A stretch of DNA of 64,000 nt. Origin: Micromonospora sp. 15K316 (GTDB lineage: Bacteria > Actinomycetota > Actinomycetes > Mycobacteriales > Micromonosporaceae). The notes beneath the pieces were generated by a model that searched no databases, was not told the origin of the DNA, and saw nothing but the letters and a program-made list of their open reading frames with translations. The stretch covers positions 62,001 through 126,000 of the forward strand of contig NZ_SMKG01000001.1 of assembly GCF_004348525.1 (NCBI RefSeq). The letters run 5' to 3'. This document shows, in pieces, positions 34,248-42,558 of this stretch; position 1 is the first letter of the stretch; each line of letters starts with the position of its first letter. The translations under genes were made by a program, and so were the position numbers.

Positions 34248-34274
34248 GCCGGGGGGGGGGGGGGATTCCCCGGC
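34248..34274 (+). repeat. 14-G homopolymer within a GC hairpin
   Basis: Fourteen consecutive G residues occupy 34251-34264, 25 bp after the LacI stop. Flanking GCC and CCCCGGC (34268-34274) allow a hairpin that could act as a terminator. Such a tract is prone to slippage and to sequencing error. Confidence 0.7.
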
Positions 34275-34400
34275 CTGGAAGGCACGCCGCACTTCCCAGC
34301 CCCCATGCCAGGGCATCCCGCGGCCGGTCCGGTCCTCCGGGCGCTGCCGCACGGCAGTGCGCGGATCTGGCCGAGATGACGGAGGCGTTCGTATGGGAAC

Positions 34401-35120
34401 TCACCTCAGTGCCGCAGCGAGTTCGGCGGCGTTGTCGAACGCGGATGCCGCCCTTTCGGATTCGTCTTCGGTGAGCGTGACGGACTGAGCGCGGGCCAGC
34501 ATCTCGGCTGCGGTCTTTGGATCGTGCAGCACCATCGCTAGTTCGGCGCGATAGACCAGGACCTCTACCTGCTCGACCGGGTCGTCGTCGGCTTGCGGGC
34601 GGGCCAACGCGCTGTCGAGGATCCGGACGGCCTGTCCGACGCTTCCCCTGGAATCGGCCTGCACGACGGCATTCGCCAGGGCCTTGGCCAGCCGCCCGGC
34701 AGGCGTGGCGGCCGGCATGGGCGCGGCGGCGGCGTCCCGAAAGACGCGGATCCAGTTGCCGCCCGGGTCGATGACGCTGAATCCGCCCAACCCGTCGGCG
34801 TTCTTCCGTACCCTGGGCCGGGTCATCCGCGGCGTTCCGGACACCAGCACCTTGCCGTACGCGGCGCGCATACCGGCTGCGAATGCCCGATGTAGTCCCT
34901 CGATGTCCGCGGTGATTACGAGACAGGAGCCATAGGACTGCTCCGGGTCGAATCCGGCGATCTCGAAGAATTGCAGATGCAGGTCTTCCCGCTGCACCGC
35001 CACACACGCGTTGGGCTTGCGTTGCTTGTACGTGGTGCGGAAACCGAGAACTCCGTAGAAGGTTTCGATGTCGTCGATGGATGCGCACGGCAGCAGGGGA
35101 ACTGTCACCTCGTTGGTCAT
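34401..35120 (-). CDS. VOC-domain protein with helical C-terminal extension
   Basis: A 239-residue protein. Residues about 5-130 form a glyoxalase/bleomycin-resistance (VOC) domain (VPLLPCASIDDIETFYGVLGF, then DGLGGFSVIDPGGNWIRVFR), usually metal-binding or an antibiotic-binding scaffold. Residues about 140-239 are helical and Ala-rich with TPR-like spacing (AVRILDSALARPQADDDPVEQVEVLVYRAELAMVL is the core region), an uncommon addition. Transcribed alone on the minus strand. Function unknown; bleomycin-type resistance or a small-molecule enzyme are both possible. Confidence 0.8.
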   Translation of the reverse strand: MTNEVTVPLLPCASIDDIETFYGVLGFRTTYKQRKPNACVAVQREDLHLQFFEIAGFDPEQSYGSCLVITADIEGLHRAFAAGMRAAYGKVLVSGTPRMTRPRVRKNADGLGGFSVIDPGGNWIRVFRDAAAAPMPAATPAGRLAKALANAVVQADSRGSVGQAVRILDSALARPQADDDPVEQVEVLVYRAELAMVLHDPKTAAEMLARAQSVTLTEDESERAASAFDNAAELAAALR

Positions 35121-35377
35121 GCCCCCTTTCTAGGCATCGCGGGGGTCCGTCGCACATGGAAATAGCCGATCATCACCTTCGGCCATCCGATCGGCTGATG
35201 TCCCAGAACGCCCCGCTGCCCGCCCGAGCCATCGGCGGTGCATTCCTGCCTGCCATACGGCTCGTCAGGATCAGGTGCCCGGATCTGCCGCAGACAACAC
35301 TGCGCGGACGGCGGTGCGGCGGTGACCACGCGGACGTGGTGCACGACCGGCTAGGGTGCGCACCACGCCCCCGTGCG

Positions 35378-35941
35378 TCACCCGGCTTGCGGGCGTTGCG
35401 TCGCCTCGAAGCGGGCGCGGTCGAGGAAGGCGAGCTGGGCGCGCTTCTCCGGCAGGTCGATCTCGGGGCCGAGGACGAACCCTTCCATCTCCAGCCGGTG
35501 CAGGGCCCGATGGTTGCGTACGTCGGGTTCGACGACGATCCGCCGGGCGGTCGGATCCGCGAACAGGAACCGGGCGAGGGCGGGCCCGATCGCGGTGGTG
35601 AGGCCTCGCAGGTAGCGGCGGGTGGGACTGAGCAGCAGGTGCATGCCGATGTCACCGGGCTGGACGTCGTACCGCTCGCCGACCGGGTCCGCGTCGGGCT
35701 GGTAGGTCTGGAACAGCCCGACCGGCTCGTCGTCGATCGTGATCAGGTACGCGTGATGGGTCGGCAGGCCGTCGATGAACTCGTAGATCTCGCGTACCTG
35801 GTCGACGCTGTGCGTGCCCATCCCCCAGAACGAGTTACGGGGCTGGCTGACCCAGGCGTGCAGCAGGTCCGCGTGCGCGTCCGGGTTCACGGTCACGAGC
35901 GACAGCTCGCCGAGGTCGGGGATCTTCTCCTGGTAGGTCAT
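35378..35941 (-). CDS. Siderophore-type GNAT acyltransferase (MbtK/IucB-like)
   Basis: A 187-residue GNAT protein of the acyltransferase MbtK/IucB type, which acylates a lysine- or amine-derived hydroxamate precursor in siderophore pathways. The characteristic block is NSFWGMGTHSVDQVREIYEFID, with GDIGMHLLLSPTRRYLRGLTTAI as the acyl-CoA region and RIVVEPDVRNHRALHRLEMEGFV as the fold end. It is divergent from the siderophore-interacting protein gene, and both share the iron box at 36069-36091. No lysine/ornithine N-hydroxylase is near, so its amine substrate is open. Confidence 0.83.
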   Translation of the reverse strand: MTYQEKIPDLGELSLVTVNPDAHADLLHAWVSQPRNSFWGMGTHSVDQVREIYEFIDGLPTHHAYLITIDDEPVGLFQTYQPDADPVGERYDVQPGDIGMHLLLSPTRRYLRGLTTAIGPALARFLFADPTARRIVVEPDVRNHRALHRLEMEGFVLGPEIDLPEKRAQLAFLDRARFEATQRPQAG

Positions 35942-36068
35942 GGTGCCCTGTCCTTGGGTGAGGTGAGGTGGATCGGCTGGCGGTCGACGCCGGCTCGGGT
36001 GGTCCGCGAGGCCGGGTCGTCGTCGCGCGGGTGCCGAGGTGTGGGCCGACGTTCCGTCCGGCGCGGTA

Positions 36069-36091
36069 TTAGGTTAGCCTGGCCTAACTAA
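36069..36091. promoter_or_regulatory. IdeR/DmdR-type iron box
   Basis: TTAGGTTAGCCTGGCCTAA (36069-36087) matches the 19-bp IdeR/DmdR consensus at 16 positions, with further TTAGG-like half-sites continuing to the right (CTAACTAAGG). It lies 24 bp before the GTG of the siderophore-interacting protein gene and upstream of the divergent acyltransferase gene, so both should be repressed by Fe2+. Confidence 0.82.
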
Positions 36092-36114
36092 GGCTGACCT
36101 TAACTGGAGGGCGC

Positions 36115-36825
36115 GTGAAACGTAACTGGGAAGCTGTGGTGCTCCGGGCCATGGGCGGCCGGGACTTTCGGCTGACCGTGCGCGCCACCGAGTCCGTCCA
36201 CGGGCACTACCAGCGACTGATCGTGGACGACGGTGGGCTGCTGCAGGCCTGCGGTGTGCACCCCACCATGTGGATCCGCCTCTGGTTCGACGACGGCGGC
36301 CGGGCGCATCAGCGTGCGTACACATTGGTCGACCCGGACCCCACGACCGGCCGGTTCGGTCTCGAGTTCGCGCTGCACGACGGCTGCGCCGCCCGGTGGG
36401 CGACCACCGCGAAGATCGGCGACACCATCGACGCGACCGTGCAGGGCAGCGCCTTCCAACTCCCGGACCCCGCGCCCGAACATCTCTACCTGGTCGGGGA
36501 CGCCGCCTCCCTGCCGGCGGTGAACAGCCTGCTCGACACGGCCGCCGACATCCCGGCGACGATCTGGCTGGAGTACGCCCACGAGGGCGAGCAGACGCTC
36601 ACGCCCCGGGCGCGCGCGCACCACGACGTCACCTGGGTGCCGCGCCGCGACGGTGGTCAGCACCTGGTGGACACCGTCTGCGCCGCCCTGCCCAAAAGCG
36701 ACACCGCCCACTACTGGGTGGCGTGCGAGGCGGCCAGCACCCGCGGCATCACCCGGCACATCCGGCGCACCCTCGGCGTCGACAAGCGGCAACTGACCTC
36801 GCTCGGCTACTGGAGAGCCGCGTGA
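36115..36825 (+). CDS. Siderophore-interacting protein (FAD-dependent ferric reductase family)
   Basis: A 236-residue SIP/ViuB-family protein, thought to reduce ferric siderophores in the cytoplasm with NAD(P)H. The FAD-binding site is QRAYTLVDPDP (R-x-Y-T type, near 65-75) and the nicotinamide domain has LVGDAASLPAVNSLLD near 127-142 (a variant of GDETALPA) and a C-terminal helix with GVDKRQLTSLGYWR. The GTG at 36115 has GGAGGG. Directly controlled by the iron box. A hairpin (36859-36897) separates it from the biosynthetic genes. Confidence 0.9.
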   Translation: MKRNWEAVVLRAMGGRDFRLTVRATESVHGHYQRLIVDDGGLLQACGVHPTMWIRLWFDDGGRAHQRAYTLVDPDPTTGRFGLEFALHDGCAARWATTAKIGDTIDATVQGSAFQLPDPAPEHLYLVGDAASLPAVNSLLDTAADIPATIWLEYAHEGEQTLTPRARAHHDVTWVPRRDGGQHLVDTVCAALPKSDTAHYWVACEAASTRGITRHIRRTLGVDKRQLTSLGYWRAA

Positions 36826-36858
36826 CGCACGGCTGCGACGCTCGCCGCACCCGTTGCG

Positions 36859-36897
36859 CCACCCGCCCTCACGATCCGTCCGGCCGCGGGCGGGTGG
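36859..36897 (+). terminator. Hairpin between SIP gene and siderophore synthesis genes
   Basis: CCACCCGCCC (36859-36868) and its complement (36888-36897) form a 10-bp stem with a 19-nt loop. It may terminate or attenuate readthrough into the synthesis operon. Confidence 0.5.
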
Positions 36898-36997
36898 TAG
36901 CCGCCCCGGCCGGTGACCCGGCGGTCGCCGCGTGAGCTGGTCCGGACGGGCACGCTAGGTGAACCCATCAGCGACTCGTTGCATCGACGGAGGCGGG

Positions 36998-38167
36998 ATG
37001 CCGCTGTACCTCACCGCGTTGAACCCCACCGACGCGGTCCTGGACGGATTCCTGCCCGCCGCGGCCCGGCTCGGGCTGCCGGTCACCGTGCTGACCGACC
37101 GCCCCGAGCAGTGGCCGGCCGGGGTGCCGGTGGCGCGTTGCGCGGTCCGCGACCCGGCGGCCGTGGTCGCCGCAGCCACCGGACCGCTCGCCCTGCTCTC
37201 CAACAGCGACCATCTCCAGGAGGCCACCGCGGCGGCCGCGCGCACACTCGGGCTGCCCGGCAAGGACCTACGGGCCGCCCGGATCTGCAAGGACAAGGTC
37301 GCCGCCCGCCAGGTGATCGCCGCACGGGGACTCGACGTGGTACGCGCCGTCGCCGTCGGGCCGGGCACCCTGCCCTCGACGCCGGAGGCGATGTTCCCCG
37401 CGGTGGTGAAGCCTCGCGACGGCGTGGCCAGCGAGGATGTGTACCTGGTGGCGGGACGCGACGAGCTGACCGCCCGGATCGCACAGATCCGCGGACGTCG
37501 GCCGGACGTCGCGCTGGTCGTCGAGGAGTACCTCGACGGCGAGCTGCGCACCTACGACACCCTCGGCGACGCGACCGGACGGACGATCCTCGGCGGGTGG
37601 CGTACCGGCCTCGGCCCGCCGCCGACCTTCACCGAGCTGAGCCTCGACTGGTCGCCGCCGCCGGCTCGGCACGACCGGCAGCTCCGGGCCCGGCTCGACG
37701 CGCTCGGTGTCGGCTTCGGCGCCTGCCACACCGAGTACGTCGTGCAGGACGGCCGGGTACGGCTGATCGAGGTGAACTACCGTCTGATCGGCGACCGGAT
37801 GGACCTGATCCTCGCCGAACTGCTCGGCGTGCCGCTGTTCGAACACGTCATCCGGCTGCACCTCGGTGAGCCCCTGAACGCCCTCGCCCTGCCCGACCCG
37901 GCCGGCGTCGGCAGGTACGCCCGCGTCGAGTACGTCTGCGCCGACCGGTCGGGACGGCTCGCCGCCGCCCCCGGGCGCTTCGACGCCGTCCACGACGGTG
38001 TCCGACTCGGCTGCCGGCCGCTGCGCGAGGTCGGCAGCATCGCCGAACGCACCGGCACCAACCGCGACTACCTCGCGGTGCTGCACGGCATCGGCCCCGA
38101 CCGGGACACCGTCCGGGCCGCGCTCATGGCCTTCCGAGACGACCTCCGGTGGACGATCGACGGATGA
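36998..38167 (+). CDS. ATP-grasp ligase of NIS siderophore locus (PvsA-like)
   Basis: ATP-grasp carboxylate-amine ligase of 389 residues. Visible elements are the nucleotide-binding Lys in PAVVKPRDGVASEDVYLV, the adenine-site VVEEYLDGELRTYDTLGD, and the metal site RLIEVNYRLIGDRMDLI. I start at ATG 36998 with ACGGAGG at 36987-36993; a GTG 13 codons upstream is weaker. In vibrioferrin loci an ATP-grasp enzyme (PvsA) accompanies two IucA/IucC synthetases and a decarboxylase, which is the arrangement here. It would add an amino acid to a carboxyl group. Its stop overlaps the next gene by 4 bp. Confidence 0.8.
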   Translation: MPLYLTALNPTDAVLDGFLPAAARLGLPVTVLTDRPEQWPAGVPVARCAVRDPAAVVAAATGPLALLSNSDHLQEATAAAARTLGLPGKDLRAARICKDKVAARQVIAARGLDVVRAVAVGPGTLPSTPEAMFPAVVKPRDGVASEDVYLVAGRDELTARIAQIRGRRPDVALVVEEYLDGELRTYDTLGDATGRTILGGWRTGLGPPPTFTELSLDWSPPPARHDRQLRARLDALGVGFGACHTEYVVQDGRVRLIEVNYRLIGDRMDLILAELLGVPLFEHVIRLHLGEPLNALALPDPAGVGRYARVEYVCADRSGRLAAAPGRFDAVHDGVRLGCRPLREVGSIAERTGTNRDYLAVLHGIGPDRDTVRAALMAFRDDLRWTIDG

Positions 38168-39792
38168 CCGACGACAGCGAGCGGGAGGTCTTCTCCCGGG
38201 TGCTCGACGCGCTGCTGCGCGAAGACCATCTCGGCCTGACCAGCAACGGCAGGCCGCGGGGCGCGCGGTGGTGGGAGGCTCCGCACCGCGACGGGCTGCT
38301 CCGGATCCCGGTCCGCGCGGACGGCTTCCAGCAGGTTCTCCGCAGCGCCGCCGCCGTGCTGCACGTCGAGCCCGCCATCGGTGACGGCTACCGCGTGGAC
38401 ACCGTGGACGGGCTGCTCACGTTGTTGGCGCCGCAGGACGACGCGGAGGCCGAGGCGGGCTGGGCGGTCTTCACCGGCGAGTGCCGGGCGGACCTGCGGG
38501 CACGCCGGCTCGCCGCCCGGGCCCGGCCCCGGGTGTTCGCCTCGGTCGCCGCCGAGCTGGCCGCCGCGCCCACGGGGATGCCGGCCGCGCTGCTCGACGA
38601 CGTGCTCGCCGCGTACGCGGGGCATCCGGTCTACCCCACCGACCGCTGCCGGCACGGGCTCAGCGACGACGAGCTGCGCCGCTACGCCCCCGAACACGCG
38701 CCCCGCTTCGCGCTGTGCTGGAGCCTTACCCCGGCGGCGGCGCTGCGGCTCACCGGTGAGCTTCCCGCCTGGTGGCCGCGATCCCCGCACCCGGACACGA
38801 TCCTGGTGCCGGTGCATCCGCTCACCGCCGCCCGCGGTGACCTGCCGCTGGTCGACCCGCCGCCCGTGCACGTACGGCCCACCCTCTCCATGCGGACGGT
38901 GGCGCTCGCGGACGACCCGTACACGCACCTGAAGCTGCCGCTGCCGACGGCGACCCTCGGCGCGCGCAACCGCCGGACGCTGCACCCGGACACCCTCGCC
39001 GACGGCGCCGCGGTCGCTGGTCTGCTCGACCGGACCGCCGCCGCCGAACCGGCCTTCGCCGGCCGGATCCGGCACGCCGACGAGGGGACCTACGGGCAGG
39101 TCGGCGACGACGACCGGCGCAGCTTCCTGCTGCGCCGCTTTCCCCGCGACCTGGCCGACGTGCAGGTGGTCCCGGTCGCGGCGCTCGCCGCCCCGGACCC
39201 CGTCGCGGGCACCGTGCTCGAACGGGTCAGCCCGGGTGACCCCGCGGCGCTGCTCGCGTCCTATCTGGAGCTGCTGCTCGACTGGCACGTCTGCCTGTGG
39301 CTACGGTACGGGGTGGCCCTCGAGGCCCACCCGCAGAACATCCACCTGCTGCTCCACGGCGACGGGACGGTCGGTCTGCTCTACAAGGATAACGACGGAG
39401 CGCGGCTGGACCCGCGCCACCGGGGTCCCGGCCGGCTGTCGCTGCGCGACGAACGGATGTGGGCAGGTGACCCACAGGAACTGGCCGACGTGTTCATCAC
39501 CATCACGCTCCACCTGGCGGCGGCCGCTCCCCTGCTCGCGCTCGCCGCCCGAGGGGTACGGGTACCGACACCGGCGCAGGCGTTGACGTCCCGCCTGGCC
39601 GCGGCCCGGGACCGGTGGGGCGACGGGTCCACGGCTCGGATGTTCACCGAGCGGGTGTTGCGGGCCGCCCGGCTCCCGGTCAAGGCGATGGTCACCGCCG
39701 GCACCCTCCTGCCCAAGCAGCGCCTCGGCTGCACCGACGTCAACAAGTACTACCGGCGGACCGGCCCGAACTACCTGCGGGAGACGCGATGA
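38164..39792 (+). CDS. IucA/IucC family NIS synthetase 1
   Basis: NRPS-independent siderophore synthetase of 542 residues that adenylates a carboxylate (usually citrate) and couples it to an amine or alcohol. Recognisable blocks are GHPVYPTDRCRHGLS (form of the GHPxHP motif), VPVHPL, RPTLSMRTVAL with HLKLPL, EAHPQNIHLLL and YKDNDGARL, and the FhuF-like C-terminal LPKQRLGCTDVNKYYRR. ATG 38164 overlaps the upstream stop. It differs enough from the second synthetase that the two probably act at distinct steps. Confidence 0.92.
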   Translation: MTDDSEREVFSRVLDALLREDHLGLTSNGRPRGARWWEAPHRDGLLRIPVRADGFQQVLRSAAAVLHVEPAIGDGYRVDTVDGLLTLLAPQDDAEAEAGWAVFTGECRADLRARRLAARARPRVFASVAAELAAAPTGMPAALLDDVLAAYAGHPVYPTDRCRHGLSDDELRRYAPEHAPRFALCWSLTPAAALRLTGELPAWWPRSPHPDTILVPVHPLTAARGDLPLVDPPPVHVRPTLSMRTVALADDPYTHLKLPLPTATLGARNRRTLHPDTLADGAAVAGLLDRTAAAEPAFAGRIRHADEGTYGQVGDDDRRSFLLRRFPRDLADVQVVPVAALAAPDPVAGTVLERVSPGDPAALLASYLELLLDWHVCLWLRYGVALEAHPQNIHLLLHGDGTVGLLYKDNDGARLDPRHRGPGRLSLRDERMWAGDPQELADVFITITLHLAAAAPLLALAARGVRVPTPAQALTSRLAAARDRWGDGSTARMFTERVLRAARLPVKAMVTAGTLLPKQRLGCTDVNKYYRRTGPNYLRETR

Positions 39793-41387
39793 CCGGCACG
39801 GGGCTGCGCTCCCGGCGGCACCGGGACACCGACCGTCGGGCGGACCTCTCCGCCGCCCACGCCGTCTTCGGCTGCCTCCTGCGCGAGATCGCGCTGCCCG
39901 ACGGCGACGCGACCGCGACCGACGGCGAGGCACGTCTGCGGCTGCGCCACCTCGACGTGACGCTGCGCTGCGCCGTCACGCGCCGTTCGCCGCTCGGCGC
40001 CCACCGGTACGCGGGTCCGGTGCAGCGGCAGGTCGGTGACGAGCAGTGGGAGGACCTGGACACAGCGCGGTTGGCCGATCTCGTCGCGGCGGAACTCGCC
40101 GCGCGCACCGGCCAGGCCAACGAGGAGTTCCTCGATCAGGTACGGGCCAGTCGCGACGCGGTGGCACACCTGCTGGCCGAACGGCCGGTGCGGGACCCGG
40201 CCCCCACCGGTGACCCCGCCGTCGACAGCTATGTCGAGTCCGAACAGTCGCTGGTCTTCGGCCACCCGCACCATCCCGCCCCGAAGTGGCGCAGCGGTGA
40301 TCCGGACACCTGGCGCTGCTACGCACCGGAGCTGCGCACCGCCTTCCGGCTGCACTGGCTCGCGGTCCCGGACGAGCTGGTCGCCGACGCCGGGCCCTTC
40401 GACCCGCTCGTGGCGGCCCTCGACCCGCCCCGACCGCCGGCCGGGCACCGGGTCCTGCCCGTACACCCGTGGCAGCTGACGCTCGTGCCCCCGGCGCCCT
40501 ACCCGGTCCGCCGGCTCGGCGCGGCCGGCGTCCCGGTACGACCCACGGCGAGCGTGCGCACCCTCTACTCCCCCGCCGCCGACCTCTTCGTCAAGACCAG
40601 CCTGCACGTACGCATCACCAACTGCCTCCGCAAGAACGCGCGGTACGAACTCGGCGGCGCGGTCGCCCTGACCGCCCTGCTGTCGCGGATACCGCTGCCG
40701 GCCGGCGTCGCCCTGCTCACCGAACCCGCCTACCGCACTGTCGACACCCCGGGCGCGGACGAGGCATACGGGACGATCCTGCGCACCGGGCTGCGCCCGC
40801 ACCTGCGGCCCGGGGAGACCCCCGTGCTGGCGGCCGCGCTCGCCGCCGCGCCGCTCACCCCGCCCGACCCGGTGACCTGGTGGCGGGCGTACGTCGGGCT
40901 GCTCGTCCCGGCGGTGCTGCGCTGCTGGCTCGCGCACGGGGTGGTGCACGAGGCGCACCTGCAGAACGTGGTCGTGGTGCTCGACCGGGACCACCGCCCG
41001 GTGCGGATGCTGCTGCGGGACCTGGAGGGCGTGAAGCTGGACACCGACCGGTGGACGGTCTGGCCGGACGGGGTTCCGTCGCAGGCCGGCTACCGTCCGC
41101 AGGCCGCCCGCCGGCGCGTCGTCTACTGCCTCTTCGTCAACCATCTGGCGGGGATCTGCGGCGCGCTCGCCGACGGGTCGACGGGAATCGAGCCGCAGCT
41201 CTGGCGGGAGGTGCGGGCGGTCGTCGCGGCGGTCGCCGCCGACCTCGGCGATCCACCGGAGCTGGGCCGGTTGCTGAGCGGGGAGCCGTTGACCGCCAAG
41301 GCGAACCTGCTCGTCCGGTGGCGGCGCGAGGCCGATCGGGGCGCCCCGTTCGTGCCGGTGCCGAACCCGTTCGGCGGGCCACGATGA
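39789..41387 (+). CDS. IucA/IucC family NIS synthetase 2
   Basis: Second NIS synthetase, 532 residues, with the full motif set: GHPHHPAPKWRSG near 158-170, VHPWQ, the ATP-site LFVKTSLHVRITNCLRKN, EAHLQNVVVVL, RDLEGVKL and KANLLVRW. Two synthetases in one locus imply two carboxylate activations on one scaffold or two building blocks. Start ATG 39789 and its stop both overlap neighbours by 4 bp, so the four biosynthetic genes are one translationally coupled unit. Confidence 0.94.
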   Translation: MTGTGLRSRRHRDTDRRADLSAAHAVFGCLLREIALPDGDATATDGEARLRLRHLDVTLRCAVTRRSPLGAHRYAGPVQRQVGDEQWEDLDTARLADLVAAELAARTGQANEEFLDQVRASRDAVAHLLAERPVRDPAPTGDPAVDSYVESEQSLVFGHPHHPAPKWRSGDPDTWRCYAPELRTAFRLHWLAVPDELVADAGPFDPLVAALDPPRPPAGHRVLPVHPWQLTLVPPAPYPVRRLGAAGVPVRPTASVRTLYSPAADLFVKTSLHVRITNCLRKNARYELGGAVALTALLSRIPLPAGVALLTEPAYRTVDTPGADEAYGTILRTGLRPHLRPGETPVLAAALAAAPLTPPDPVTWWRAYVGLLVPAVLRCWLAHGVVHEAHLQNVVVVLDRDHRPVRMLLRDLEGVKLDTDRWTVWPDGVPSQAGYRPQAARRRVVYCLFVNHLAGICGALADGSTGIEPQLWREVRAVVAAVAADLGDPPELGRLLSGEPLTAKANLLVRWRREADRGAPFVPVPNPFGGPR

Positions 41388-42556
41388 CCCGGCCGGTCTA
41401 CGTCCACGACCTCGACGCGCTGGCGGCCCACCTCCGGTCGATCCGGGCGGCGTTGCCGCGCGAGGTCGAGCTGCTCTACGCGGTCAAGGCGAACCCGGAC
41501 CCGGGTGTGCTGCGCACCCTGGCCCCGCTCGTCGACGGATTCGAGACCGCCAGCCGCGGTGAGCTGCGGCGACTGGCCGAGGTGCTGCCCGACCGGAGGG
41601 CGGCCGCGTACGCCGGGCCCGGCAAGACCGACGACGACCTCGCCGCCGCCCTGGCGGCCGGGGTGCACCGGATCCACGTCGAGTCGCCGGCCGAGCTGCG
41701 ACGCCTCGCCGCGCTGGCCGTGGCCGCGCGGCGACCGGCACGGGTACTGCTCCGGGTCAACCTGCCCGTCACGGCGCCCGGCGCGAGCCTGGTGATGGGC
41801 GGCCGACCGAGCCCGTTCGGCATGGACCCGGACGACGCGATCGAGTGTGCCCGCCGGCCGCCCGCCGGCGTCGAGGTGCTGGGGGCGCACGCCCACCTCG
41901 CCAGTGGACTCGACGCGGAACTCGCCGGGGCGGTCGCCGCCGACGTGGTCCGCTGGTCGGTCACCGAGCTGGGCGCGACGGAGGTCGACGTCGGCGGGGG
42001 CATGGCGGTGGACTACCTCCGCCCGAGCGCGCGGTTCGACTGGGCCGGGTACGGGCGGACGCTTGCCGGTCTGCTCGACGCCCACCCGCACGTGCGGCTG
42101 CGTATCGAGCCGGGCCGGTCGCTGACCGCCTACTGCGGGGCGTACCTGACCGAGGTGATCGAGGTGAAACGGTCCCGGGGCGAATGGTTCGTGATCGTGG
42201 CGGGCGGGACGCACCACCTGCGTACCCCCGCGGCGAAGGGGCACCCGCAACCCTTCACCGTGCACCGGCGACGCGGTGCGGACGGCCCCCGCACCGACGG
42301 CGGGGCGGTCACCGTCGTCGGACAACTCTGCACCCCGAAGGACGTGCTCTCCCGGTCCAGCTCGGCGGGTGTGATCGGCGTCGGCGACGTGCTGGTCTTC
42401 GCCATGGCCGGCGCGTACGCCTGGAACATCAGCCACCGCGACTTCCTGCTCCACGACCCACCCGAGTTCCGCAGCGGCGATCCCCGGGAACTCGCCACGC
42501 GGTGGTCCGCCCGGCCGCTTCACCCGTACTCCCGGCGCCCGGGCCGCAGCCCCTGA
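41384..42556 (+). CDS. Type III PLP-dependent decarboxylase (PvsE/SbnH-like)
   Basis: Alanine-racemase-fold decarboxylase of 390 residues. The Schiff-base Lys is in YAVKANPDP near residue 35, EPGRSLTAYCG holds the phosphate/pyridine site, VVGQLCTPKDVL carries the catalytic Cys from the partner subunit, and GAYAWNISHRDFLLH is the form seen in siderophore decarboxylases. Vibrioferrin PvsE decarboxylates a seryl citrate ester and SbnH a diaminopropionyl conjugate; general diaminopimelate decarboxylation is less likely in this locus. Ends 2 bp before a convergent gene. Confidence 0.87.
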   Translation: MTRPVYVHDLDALAAHLRSIRAALPREVELLYAVKANPDPGVLRTLAPLVDGFETASRGELRRLAEVLPDRRAAAYAGPGKTDDDLAAALAAGVHRIHVESPAELRRLAALAVAARRPARVLLRVNLPVTAPGASLVMGGRPSPFGMDPDDAIECARRPPAGVEVLGAHAHLASGLDAELAGAVAADVVRWSVTELGATEVDVGGGMAVDYLRPSARFDWAGYGRTLAGLLDAHPHVRLRIEPGRSLTAYCGAYLTEVIEVKRSRGEWFVIVAGGTHHLRTPAAKGHPQPFTVHRRRGADGPRTDGGAVTVVGQLCTPKDVLSRSSSAGVIGVGDVLVFAMAGAYAWNISHRDFLLHDPPEFRSGDPRELATRWSARPLHPYSRRPGRSP

Positions 42557-42558
42557 GC

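Noticed and set aside
41384-42556. Diaminopimelate decarboxylase (lysine synthesis)
   Set aside because: Same fold, but the overlap with NIS synthetases and the GAYAWNISHRDF segment point to a siderophore decarboxylase.
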